Assembly: GCA_900769385.1 (NCBI GenBank)
Contig: CAAGGO010000363.1
Span: forward strand, 1-5,513
Direction: 5' to 3'
Length of the DNA: 5,513 nt
DNA from: Rikenellaceae bacterium
GTDB taxonomy: Bacteria; Bacteroidota; Bacteroidia; Bacteroidales; UBA932
Shown piece after piece: positions 1 to 5,513 of the stretch. The number at the start of each line of letters is the position of its first letter. Within the stretch, counting starts at the first letter, position 1. The position numbers were made by a program, and so were the translations under genes. The notes under the pieces were generated by a model that was not told the DNA's origin, made no database searches, and worked only from the letters and a program-made list of their open reading frames with translations.

Positions 1-1533
1 AAGGAAATAATCAAATTCATCAAGAACAACCCCGGAAAATCCGGCATCATATACTGTCTGAGCAGAAAGAAAGTTGAAGAACTTGCTGAACTGCTGAATG
101 TAAACGGGATCAAGGCCCGCCCATACCATGCCGGTCTTGATGCTGCAACAAGATCCACCAACCAGGACCTTTTCCTTATGGAAGAGGTGGATGTGATTGT
201 GGCAACCATTGCATTCGGAATGGGTATTGACAAACCTGATGTAAGGTTTGTCATCCATTACAACATTCCTAAGAGCCTGGAGGGATATTACCAGGAGACA
301 GGACGTGCTGGACGAGACGGAGGAGAAGGCCAATGCATCACTTTCTACAGCTACAAGGATATCCAGAAGCTTGAAAAATTCATGCAGAGCAAACCTGTAG
401 CAGAACAGGAAATCGGCAAACAGCTGATAAACGACACAATTGCATACGCGGAATCAAACCAGTGCCGCAGAAAAACACTTTTGAATTATTTTGGAGAGCA
501 GTACACCCAGGACAATTGCGGAAACTGCGACAATTGCCTGTACCCTAAAAAACAGTTTGAAGGCAAAGAGTTCGTCTCTACCGTAATTGAACTGATAAAG
601 GGAATGAAGGAGAATTTCAAGGCAGAACACCTTGCAAACATCCTTGGAGGTGTGAACAACTCCATTATAAAATCATATAACCACACAGAACTTGAGTGGT
701 TTGGAATCATCCCGGGCAAGGACCACAAATTCTGGCTTGCAGTAATCAGACAGGCACTTGTAATGCAGTTCCTGTATAAGGACGTGGAGAAATACGGCCT
801 GATCTCCGTAACAGAAAAAGGAGAGCAGTTCCTTGCCGCACCTTACTCTGTAATGCTTACAGAAGACAGGGAATTTGCCAACACCGATGACGATGATGAT
901 GTTGTAACAATCGGATCAACCAAACACCAGGGTGGTGGCGGAGACCCTACATTGCTTGCAATGCTTAAGGATGTAAGGCATTCAATGTCCAAAAAGCTCA
1001 AACTGCCGGCATTCGTAATCTTTGGAGACCCTTCATTGGAGGACATGTCAATTATGTATCCTACAACAGTTGAAGAGTTGAAAAATTGCCAGGGAGTGGG
1101 TGAAGGCAAGGCAAGAAAATTCGGCAAAGAGTTCCTTAGCCTCATTGCAAAATATGTAGAGGAAAACGAGATTGAGAGACCAACGGACTTTGTTGTAAAG
1201 ACTGTTGCCAACAAATCACTTAACAAAGTGTACATTATCCAGAGCATAGACAAGAAGATTCCATTGGATGAAATTGCTGATGCAAAGAATATGGAGCTTG
1301 AACAGGTTTATGATGAGCTTGAGGCAATAGTTGGCGCCGGAACCAAAATCAACATAGACTACTATATCCGTATGATAGTTGACGAAGACAAGGTTGATGA
1401 CATCTATGAATACTTCAAGGAAGAGGCAACTTCAGACTCTGTAAACGAGGCAATGAAAGCACTTGGCCCGGACTACACAGAAGAAGAGGTAAGACTTATA
1501 CGAATCAAGTTCCTTGCAGAGCTTGGCAACTGA
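1..1533 (+). CDS. recQ: ATP-dependent DNA helicase RecQ, 3' part (5' end outside window)
   Basis: Superfamily 2 3'-5' DNA helicase that unwinds recombination and repair intermediates. The reading frame is open from base 1, so the first helicase lobe (Walker A, DEAH box) lies off the left edge; 510 codons remain. In fragment numbering, the second RecA-like lobe shows IIYCLSRKKVEEL (about 17-29), VIVATIAFGMGIDKPDVRF (65-83) and the arginine-finger motif QETGRAGRDG (98-107). The zinc-binding subdomain has Cys155, Cys173, Cys176 and Cys179, the four-cysteine pattern of RecQ. A winged-helix RQC domain follows (about 185-285), then an acidic and glycine-rich linker (five Asp at 296-300, four Gly at 311-314), an HRDC domain (about 317-390) and an extra C-terminal region (about 395-510) that looks like a helix-turn-helix extension. 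From memory such tails are common in Bacteroidetes RecQ. Stop TGA at 1531-1533 is followed directly by a terminator. No frameshift is seen. Confidence 0.97.
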   Translation, partial: KEIIKFIKNNPGKSGIIYCLSRKKVEELAELLNVNGIKARPYHAGLDAATRSTNQDLFLMEEVDVIVATIAFGMGIDKPDVRFVIHYNIPKSLEGYYQETGRAGRDGGEGQCITFYSYKDIQKLEKFMQSKPVAEQEIGKQLINDTIAYAESNQCRRKTLLNYFGEQYTQDNCGNCDNCLYPKKQFEGKEFVSTVIELIKGMKENFKAEHLANILGGVNNSIIKSYNHTELEWFGIIPGKDHKFWLAVIRQALVMQFLYKDVEKYGLISVTEKGEQFLAAPYSVMLTEDREFANTDDDDDVVTIGSTKHQGGGGDPTLLAMLKDVRHSMSKKLKLPAFVIFGDPSLEDMSIMYPTTVEELKNCQGVGEGKARKFGKEFLSLIAKYVEENEIERPTDFVVKTVANKSLNKVYIIQSIDKKIPLDEIADAKNMELEQVYDELEAIVGAGTKINIDYYIRMIVDEDKVDDIYEYFKEEATSDSVNEAMKALGPDYTEEEVRLIRIKFLAELGN

Positions 1534-1536
1534 TTG

Positions 1537-1576
1537 AAAAAAAATAAAATGGTGGCTAATTTTAGTCACCATTTTT
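1537..1576. terminator. Bidirectional intrinsic terminator between convergent recQ and miaA
   Basis: A 13-bp stem pairs 1546-1558 with 1563-1575 around the four-base loop ATTT at 1559-1562, with a single G-T wobble (1555/1566). For the recQ transcript, the run of U at 1572-1576 forms the descending arm. For the miaA transcript, the eight A at 1537-1544 become a run of eight U just after the hairpin. The structure therefore should work in both directions, as expected between converging genes. Its right arm includes base 1575, the last base of the miaA stop codon, so miaA coding sequence abuts its own terminator. Function is inferred from structure only. Confidence 0.88.
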
Positions 1577-2432
1577 AAAATACTGTCCACTCTATTTCCT
1601 TATCTCGCCCCCAATAAGTAAGTTGCTTCTTGGCATAATGGCGCGAGTTGCGCTTCACAAGTTCCACTGCCGTTTCCAGAGAGTGCTTTCCATCAAAATA
1701 ATCAAAGAATTCCCTGTATCCTACAGTCTTCAGGGCTGGCAAGTTCTTGTACTGCACCAATCCCTCCACCTCTGCCAAAAGGCCCTGCTCCATCATTATA
1801 TCAACACGCCTGTTTATTCTGTCATACAGCTCCTCCCTGTTGCGGTTTATTCCTATCTTCCTGGTGGCAAAAGGGCGCACCTTCTTGGGGGCGCTTTTCC
1901 AGTCAGAGAATTTTCTGCCTGTCTGCAGCGTTACCTCCAAAGCCCTTACAACTCTCTGCGGATTGGCTATATCAATGGTATCGTAAGAAGCCCTGTCCAC
2001 CACTCTAAGTTCATTTCTCAAAGATTCAATTCCCTCAGTCTCCAACCGCTTCATAAGGGAATCCCTCAACTGCAGATCCGCAGGAGGGAAATCATCAAGC
2101 CCATTACAGAGAGCATCAATGTACATACCGCTTCCACCAACCATTACCAGCCTGTCGTGGGTCTTGAAAAGTTCCTCCAGCAATGCCATTGCCTCCAGTT
2201 CATAAAGGCCGGCTGTATAATATTGGGTTACACTGTGGGAGTGTATAAAATAATGCCGCACCGCCTCCAGCTGCTCTGGAGAAGGCGATGCGGTACCTAT
2301 ATTCATCTCCTTGTAAATCTGTCGGGAGTCACAATTTATTATTGGAGAACCGTATTCCTTTGCAAGTTCAATGGAATAATCAGTCTTCCCTACCCCAGTG
2401 GGACCAAGAATTATTGTCAACTCCTTCTGCAT
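1575..2432 (-). CDS. miaA: tRNA dimethylallyltransferase MiaA
   Basis: Transfers a dimethylallyl group from dimethylallyl diphosphate to N6 of A37 in tRNAs reading UNN codons (i6A37), improving codon-anticodon stability; cytoplasmic. The 285-residue length is slightly under the usual ~300. Visible motifs: P-loop GPTGVGKT (10-17), DSRQIY (35-40) with NIGTA (44-48), GGSGMY (99-104), ANPQRVVRALEV (156-167), TVGYREF (236-242) and the C-terminal RHYAKKQLTYW (264-274). All are signature MiaA segments, including the catalytic Asp35 and the substrate-channel Thr17. The ATG at 2432 puts the P-loop at residue 10, as normal, and has a good Shine-Dalgarno sequence. The upstream gene ends 5 bases before, so the two are almost surely co-transcribed. 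The gene converges on recQ and stops inside the shared terminator. No truncation or missing motif is seen. Confidence 0.97.
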   Translation of the reverse strand: MQKELTIILGPTGVGKTDYSIELAKEYGSPIINCDSRQIYKEMNIGTASPSPEQLEAVRHYFIHSHSVTQYYTAGLYELEAMALLEELFKTHDRLVMVGGSGMYIDALCNGLDDFPPADLQLRDSLMKRLETEGIESLRNELRVVDRASYDTIDIANPQRVVRALEVTLQTGRKFSDWKSAPKKVRPFATRKIGINRNREELYDRINRRVDIMMEQGLLAEVEGLVQYKNLPALKTVGYREFFDYFDGKHSLETAVELVKRNSRHYAKKQLTYWGRDKEIEWTVF

Positions 2433-2437
2433 AACTG

Positions 2438-2926
2438 CTACTCCTCACCTTCCGGCAATTCATCTTCCATAAATGAATCTTCCTCTACAGGATCATCGGA
2501 CGGCTCTGCATATTGGTCAAGGTCTTCATACTTGTTGGCAAACTGCTCAGGATTGCGTCCTTTTTCTGCAACCAGTCTTGGATACGATGCCCTTGGGTGT
2601 GCAGCCACCTCCCCAATAAGGGTAAGGGTAATTATCCTGTCCTTACGCAGGTCAAACACATACTCAAGGATCTCCTCACCTTTTTTAATGGTTTTCTCAA
2701 TTGTAACCATATCCATAGAGCCGTCACCCAAATCAAAAAGGCCATACTCGCTCTGAACCTTTCCATTTACAGCCACCCCTCTGAACTCAACCATCTGGTC
2801 CGGTGCAAAATCAAGGTCATTGATAAGAAAATCGTTAAGTTTATATAGGGATGTCTCCCCTTTTATCTCATATTCCCTCATAAAAACCTTGCTTCCGGGA
2901 ATTGAGGCCTTATACTTGTATACCAT
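2438..2926 (-). CDS. Small acidic protein, probable pRiA4b ORF-3-like fold (function unknown)
   Basis: A 162-residue protein starting MVYKYKASIPG. The pattern resembles the pRiA4b ORF-3-like family (Pfam PRiA4_ORF3), which databases often label 'IS1096 element passenger TnpR': an N-terminal beta strand, then FMREYEIKGETSLYKLNDFL (15-34), where TL/SL-x-x-L-(H/N) is the family helix, then EILEYVFDLRKDRIITLTL (85-103), matching the family's LxYxYDFGD segment but with FDLRKD in place of YDFGD, then PRLVAEKGRNPEQF (116-129), matching the family's G-x-x-P-(E/P) end. The last 32 residues are strongly acidic (pI-lowering Glu/Asp tail). No signal peptide or membrane segment is present from this start. 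An in-frame ATG at 3055 would add 43 hydrophobic residues, but a perfect promoter -7 box lies inside that stretch, so I prefer 2926. It leads miaA by 5 bases. Molecular role unknown; the transposon-derived name is not evidence of mobility here. Family call is moderate, gene call is firm. Confidence 0.75.
   Translation of the reverse strand: MVYKYKASIPGSKVFMREYEIKGETSLYKLNDFLINDLDFAPDQMVEFRGVAVNGKVQSEYGLFDLGDGSMDMVTIEKTIKKGEEILEYVFDLRKDRIITLTLIGEVAAHPRASYPRLVAEKGRNPEQFANKYEDLDQYAEPSDDPVEEDSFMEDELPEGEE
2441..2446 (-). promoter_or_regulatory. Ribosome binding site of miaA
   Basis: On the minus strand GAGGAG lies 8 bases before the miaA ATG, inside the last codons of the upstream gene, next to that gene's TAG stop (2438-2440). 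A clear Shine-Dalgarno sequence is not the rule in Bacteroidetes, so this one supports the chosen start and suggests translation of miaA is coupled to termination on the gene before it. Confidence 0.65.
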
Positions 2927-2956
2927 ATTTTTCTTGTTAAAAATGCATCCTAAACC

Positions 2957-2964
2957 CAAAGATA
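2957..2964 (-). promoter_or_regulatory. Bacteroidetes-type -7 box for the 2926/miaA unit
   Basis: The minus strand reads TATCTTTG, a perfect match to the Bacteroidetes sigma-A -7 consensus TAnnTTTG. It ends 30 bases before the ATG at 2926, giving a leader of roughly 20-25 bases that ends in the A-rich AACAAGAAAAAT typical of this phylum. About 20 bases upstream is a T-rich tract rather than an exact TTTG -33 box. It would drive the small acidic protein and miaA together. Confidence 0.65.
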
Positions 2965-3068
2965 CAATAATTTTCAAGAAAAAAACCCACAAGATTCCCA
3001 CTTTGGAACTAATCTGGGCAATGCAGAATAAAATAGCTGCAAAAGGTATTTTCATAGGATTTTTTATG

Positions 3069-3076
3069 TATCTTTA
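3069..3076 (+). promoter_or_regulatory. Probable -7 box for the YigZ-pyrBI cluster
   Basis: TATCTTTA matches seven of eight positions of the Bacteroidetes -7 box TAnnTTTG (counting the free positions), with TTTT at 3049-3052 at about -33 distance. It ends only nine bases before the ATG at 3086, so the expected start of transcription falls within a few bases of the start codon and the mRNA would be leaderless or nearly so. A second weaker match, TAATTTTC at 2968-2975, would give a leader of about 100 bases. Confidence 0.45.
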
Positions 3077-3085
3077 CACTTTAGT

Positions 3086-3739
3086 ATGGATACTAAGAAA
3101 ACACCCGTCTCTGATTGTTTCAAAAGCATTTCGCAGCTTTCAACAGGCCTGTTCAAGGACAATGGAAGCAAGTTTCTTGCATTTGCGTATCCCGTTACCA
3201 CAGAAGAAGAAATAAAGGCCATAATACAGGAGTTGAAAAAGGAGTATTATGATGCCCGGCACCATTGCTACGCCTACAGATTGGGCCACACAGGGGCAAT
3301 CTGGCGCATGAATGATGACGGTGAGCCGTCATCTACTGCAGGAAGACCCATATACGGCCAAATCCTTTCAGCAGAGCTGAGTGACATTCTTGTAGTGGTT
3401 GTCAGATACTTTGGCGGCATAAAGTTAGGTGTCCCCGGGCTTATAAGGGCATACAAAACCTCTACCGCAGATGCCATAGCAAATGCCACAATCATTGAAA
3501 AAATTGCAACGGAGCCATACAACATAATTTTTGATTACCTGCAGATGAATGCGGTAATGAAGAGGCTGAAGGATCTTGGACTTACCCCAACAAACCAGCA
3601 GTTTGACCTTAACTGCTCCCTTAGGGTAGATGTAAGACTGGCCCTCATAGACACATTCCTTGAAAGTTTTGACAAACTTGAAGGGTGCCGTATAGAGAAG
3701 ATTGAGCCTCAGCAGGGAGATGAAGATGAAAACATTTAA
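3086..3739 (+). CDS. yigZ: YigZ/IMPACT-family protein
   Basis: A 217-residue member of the UPF0029/IMPACT family (E. coli YigZ, yeast Yih1). Eukaryotic members act on the Gcn2 stress pathway; the bacterial role is not settled. The N-terminal domain (about 15-125) has GSKF (27-30), YYDARHHCYAYRLG (54-67), NDDGEPSSTAG (76-86), the GQI segment (91-93) and DILVVVVRYFGGIKLG (100-115), all hallmark stretches. The C-terminal part (about 135-200) fits the small ferredoxin-like DUF1949 domain, followed by a short acidic tail. The ATG at 3086 gives the usual ~25 residues before GSKF and the next Met is residue 75, so the start is firm although it sits very close to the promoter box and has no Shine-Dalgarno sequence. 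pyrB begins 11 bases after its stop, implying one transcript. A functional tie to pyrimidine synthesis is inference from position only. Confidence 0.93.
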   Translation: MDTKKTPVSDCFKSISQLSTGLFKDNGSKFLAFAYPVTTEEEIKAIIQELKKEYYDARHHCYAYRLGHTGAIWRMNDDGEPSSTAGRPIYGQILSAELSDILVVVVRYFGGIKLGVPGLIRAYKTSTADAIANATIIEKIATEPYNIIFDYLQMNAVMKRLKDLGLTPTNQQFDLNCSLRVDVRLALIDTFLESFDKLEGCRIEKIEPQQGDEDENI

Positions 3740-3750
3740 ATTTATGAGAT

Positions 3751-4656
3751 ATGCCTAAAAGTCTAATTTCAATCCACGATTTCACCAAGGAAGAGATGCT
3801 GCACATTTTGGATGTGGCACAGGATTTTGAAAAGAACAAAGTTCAGAGAATCCTGCAGGACAAGGTTATTGCAACTTTGTTCTTTGAACCTTCTACCAGA
3901 ACCCGCCTCAGCTTTGAGACCGCTTCAAACAGACTTGGAGCAAGGGTAATAGGCTTCTCCGACGCCGGCAACACCAGCGTAAGCAAAGGAGAGACTCTGA
4001 AGGATACCATTAAAATGGTTTCCAACTATGTAGATCTGATTGTAATGAGACACCCTCTTGAGGGAGCCGCAAGATATGCCTCTGAAGTAGCGTCTGTACC
4101 TGTCATCAACGCTGGAGACGGTGCAAACCAGCATCCGTCACAAACAATGCTTGACCTTTATACCATCAGACAGACGCAAGGCAAACTTACAGACATCAAA
4201 CTCAATATGGTGGGAGACCTCAAATACGGCAGAACAGTACACTCACTGTTGCAGGCAATGTCCCACTTCAACCCTGATTTTACATTCACTGCTCCCGACG
4301 AGCTCAAGATGCCACAGGAATACAAGGACTTCCTTAACGCAAAAGGAATCCCTTTCACTGAAACCAGAGAGCTTGAAGGAAATATAAATAACTGCGACAT
4401 CCTGTATATGACCCGTGTACAGCAGGAACGCTTTACAGACCCTATGGAGTATGAGAAGGTAAAGAATACTTACAACCTTACAGCTTCAATGCTCAAAGGG
4501 GCCAAAGACAATATGAAAATCCTTCACCCGCTGCCTAGAATCACAGAAATTGCGCAGGATGTGGATGACACCAAGCACGCATACTACTTCAAACAGGCAG
4601 AGAACGGAGTTTATGTAAGAATGGCTATCATTGCCTATCTGTTGGGTTACAAATAA
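3751..4656 (+). CDS. pyrB: Aspartate carbamoyltransferase, catalytic subunit
   Basis: Condenses carbamoyl phosphate with aspartate to N-carbamoyl-aspartate, the committed step of de novo pyrimidine synthesis; cytoplasmic. Length 301 residues, close to the 311 of E. coli PyrB, which it follows closely. Carbamoyl-phosphate site FFEPSTRTR (44-52); 80s loop TSVSKGET (75-82, Lys79), which donates a residue to the neighbouring chain of the trimer; MRHP (99-102); NQHPSQT with His128 and Gln131 (126-132); [11 protein letters not shown] with Arg161 (155-165); the 240s-loop region MTRVQ with Arg222 and Gln224 (220-224); HPLPR (259-263). All substrate-binding residues are present, and these plus the adjacent pyrI exclude ornithine-type paralogues. 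The ATG at 3751 has no clear Shine-Dalgarno sequence; it lies 11 bases after the YigZ stop, so translational coupling is plausible. No leader peptide with attenuator, as in enteric pyrBI, is visible. Confidence 0.98.
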   Translation: MPKSLISIHDFTKEEMLHILDVAQDFEKNKVQRILQDKVIATLFFEPSTRTRLSFETASNRLGARVIGFSDAGNTSVSKGETLKDTIKMVSNYVDLIVMRHPLEGAARYASEVASVPVINAGDGANQHPSQTMLDLYTIRQTQGKLTDIKLNMVGDLKYGRTVHSLLQAMSHFNPDFTFTAPDELKMPQEYKDFLNAKGIPFTETRELEGNINNCDILYMTRVQQERFTDPMEYEKVKNTYNLTASMLKGAKDNMKILHPLPRITEIAQDVDDTKHAYYFKQAENGVYVRMAIIAYLLGYK

Positions 4657-4661
4657 TTATC

Positions 4662-4668
4662 GGGAGGA
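4662..4668 (+). promoter_or_regulatory. Ribosome binding site of pyrI
   Basis: GGGAGGA lies 7 bases before the ATG at 4676, in the 19-base pyrB-pyrI gap. It is the strongest Shine-Dalgarno sequence in the window and decides the pyrI start: the in-frame ATG at 4631 lies inside pyrB and would add 15 residues absent from the family. Confidence 0.8.
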
Positions 4669-4675
4669 AAGAATT

Positions 4676-5149
4676 ATGGAAAAAGGTGGAAAAAAACTTA
4701 TTGTAAGTGCCATTGAGAATGGTACTGTATTTGACCATATACCTGCAGACCAACTGTTTAAGGTAATATCCATTCTTGGATTGCAGGATTGCCAGAATCA
4801 GGTGACCTTTGGTACAAACCTGGACAGCAAGCTGCTTGGCAAAAAGGCAATCATAAAGGTTTCAGACAGATTTTTTGAGGAAACTGAGATAAACAAGGTG
4901 GCACTTGTTGCCCCTGAGGCAAAAATCAACATTATAAAGGACTTTGAAGTGGTTGAGAAAAAAGTTCTTCGTGTTCCCGACGAAATCATAGGTATTGTAA
5001 AATGTGCAAATCCAAAATGCATCACAAACCATCAGCCTGTAACTACCAGATTCACCACTGAATTTGAGGGTTCAACACTGAAACTTCATTGCCACTACTG
5101 TGAAAAGAACACCAGTTCCCACAAATTGAAGATTATAACAGAGAATTAG
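4676..5149 (+). CDS. pyrI: Aspartate carbamoyltransferase, regulatory subunit
   Basis: Regulatory chain of the class B aspartate carbamoyltransferase dodecamer; dimers bind CTP/UTP (inhibition) or ATP (activation) and dock onto PyrB trimers through a zinc domain. Length 157 residues against 153 in E. coli. The allosteric domain (about 7-100) begins LIVSAIENGTVFDHIPA (8-24) and keeps the nucleotide-site residues Asp20, His21, Lys61 and Lys95, each one position later than in E. coli. The zinc domain (about 103-157) has Cys110, Cys115, Cys139 and Cys142 in the CxxxxC...CxxC arrangement (HCHYCEK at 138-144). All four zinc ligands and the effector-site residues are present, so the holoenzyme should be allosterically controlled. 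It lies 19 bases after pyrB on the same strand. No stem-loop terminator is evident after its TAG stop, only the T-rich stretch at 5151-5166. Confidence 0.98.
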   Translation: MEKGGKKLIVSAIENGTVFDHIPADQLFKVISILGLQDCQNQVTFGTNLDSKLLGKKAIIKVSDRFFEETEINKVALVAPEAKINIIKDFEVVEKKVLRVPDEIIGIVKCANPKCITNHQPVTTRFTTEFEGSTLKLHCHYCEKNTSSHKLKIITEN

Positions 5150-5163
5150 GGTTTTTATTTCTA

Positions 5164-5190
5164 TTTGTTACCGAAAAATTCATATCTTTG
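5164..5190 (+). promoter_or_regulatory. Bacteroidetes-type promoter of serC
   Basis: TATCTTTG at 5183-5190 is a perfect -7 box (TAnnTTTG). TTTG at 5164-5167 could be the -33 box, but the 15-base gap is shorter than the roughly 19-21 usual for this promoter class, so only the -7 box is firm. The box ends 42 bases before the serC ATG, giving a leader of about 35 bases that is very A/T rich. It makes serC a separate transcription unit from the pyrBI cluster. Confidence 0.72.
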
Positions 5191-5232
5191 GCTGATATTG
5201 ACTAACATTAAAAAATTAATATATAAAACATT

Positions 5233-5513
5233 ATGAAAGCATATAACTTTAACGCAGGTCCTTGCGTTCTTCCAAAACAGGCTATTGAGTCTGCTATTGA
5301 GGCTATCAGAGATTTTGACAACACCGGCATTGGTATTCTAGAGATTTCTCACCGTACTCCAGGTTGGGAGAGAATCATGGCTGAGACTGAGCAGCTATGG
5401 AGAGAGCTTTTGAACATCCCTGAAGATTACGCTGTAATGTTCTTGGGTGGTGGTGCTTCAACCCAGTTCTTTGAGGTTCCTGCTAACCTTCTAAAAACTA
5501 AAGCTGCATACCT
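5233..5513 (+). CDS. serC: Phosphoserine aminotransferase, 5' part (cut by window edge)
   Basis: PLP-dependent class V aminotransferase converting 3-phosphohydroxypyruvate and glutamate to phosphoserine and 2-oxoglutarate, the second step of serine synthesis; SerC can also act in PLP synthesis. Only 93 codons are visible of the usual ~360. They show the family N-terminus YNFNAGPCVLP (4-14), the segment LEISHRTPGW (36-45), and MFLGGGASTQF (69-79), the PLP-phosphate-binding loop in the GGGAS form. The catalytic lysine lies beyond the right edge. The ATG at 5233 puts NFNAGP at residues 5-10, as in the family. There is no Shine-Dalgarno sequence; the leader is A/T rich. Codon choice differs from upstream genes: 6 of 7 Gly are GGT, 8 of 11 Ala are GCT (none GCC), and 8 of 9 Glu are GAG, suggesting high expression. 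serA may follow, but this cannot be seen. Confidence 0.96.
   Translation, partial: MKAYNFNAGPCVLPKQAIESAIEAIRDFDNTGIGILEISHRTPGWERIMAETEQLWRELLNIPEDYAVMFLGGGASTQFFEVPANLLKTKAAY

Noticed and set aside
1623..2756. Plus-strand open frame of 377 codons, longer than miaA itself, antisense to miaA and the gene before it
   Set aside because: Its translation shows no recognisable family and is rich in Ser, Leu, His and Arg as expected of an antisense frame; the minus strand carries unmistakable MiaA motifs over the same bases.
2438..2926. Possible transposon gene, since this family is often named IS1096 passenger TnpR
   Set aside because: No transposase, terminal inverted repeats or target duplications are seen; neighbours are all core genes. 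The name reflects a database label, not mobility.
3744..3758. Four-codon frame ATG-AGA-TAT-GCC-TAA overlapping the pyrB start, as a regulatory mini-gene
   Set aside because: Too short to distinguish from chance, with no Shine-Dalgarno sequence; no attenuator hairpin or pyrimidine-sensing U-run accompanies it.
3751..4656. Ornithine or N-succinylornithine carbamoyltransferase, which Bacteroidetes also carry
   Set aside because: The 80s loop, [16 protein letters not shown] and HPLPR segments follow E. coli PyrB, and pyrI lies directly downstream.
4631..4675. Longer pyrI start at the ATG at 4631
   Set aside because: It overlaps pyrB coding sequence and adds residues with no counterpart in PyrI; the strong GGGAGGA site lies correctly placed for the ATG at 4676.
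5150..5182. Rho-independent terminator after pyrI
   Set aside because: There is a T-rich stretch but I found no convincing GC-containing stem before it; termination may occur otherwise or read-through into serC may happen.

Overview
The window looks like an ordinary core-genome segment of a member of the Bacteroidetes, probably order Bacteroidales. The evidence is the type of promoter in the intergenic gaps: two perfect copies of TATCTTTG and one near copy, fitting the Bacteroidetes -7 consensus TAnnTTTG. Leaders are A-rich and base composition is moderate. RecQ has the long C-terminal extension I associate with this phylum, and aspartate carbamoyltransferase is the two-subunit PyrB/PyrI type. 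Genus cannot be fixed by reading alone.

Layout, left to right. (1) The 3' two-thirds of recQ (DNA helicase, + strand) enters from the left edge and ends at 1533. (2) A strong bidirectional terminator hairpin sits between recQ and the convergent miaA gene, and its arm reaches into the miaA stop codon. (3) A two-gene minus-strand unit runs from a promoter near 2960: a small acidic protein with a probable pRiA4b ORF-3-like fold (2438-2926), then miaA (tRNA dimethylallyltransferase, 1575-2432), 5 bases apart. (4) A 159-base divergent intergenic region carries promoter-like boxes on both strands. (5) A tight plus-strand cluster follows: a YigZ/IMPACT-family protein (3086-3739), pyrB (3751-4656) and pyrI (4676-5149), with gaps of 11 and 19 bases. 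PyrB and PyrI make the catalytic and regulatory chains of aspartate carbamoyltransferase, the committed step of pyrimidine synthesis. (6) An 83-base gap holds a perfect Bacteroidetes-type -7 box, followed by the start of serC (phosphoserine aminotransferase), cut by the right edge.

Together this is housekeeping: DNA repair, tRNA modification, pyrimidine synthesis and serine synthesis. I see no mobile element, CRISPR array, RNA gene, phage gene or clearly novel system, and no gene-free stretch longer than 160 bases. The points most worth a second look are the probable near-leaderless start of the YigZ gene, its apparent co-transcription with pyrBI without a visible attenuator, the small PRiA4-fold protein ahead of miaA (with a doubtful hydrophobic upstream extension), the terminator overlapping a stop codon, and the sharply different codon use at the start of serC.
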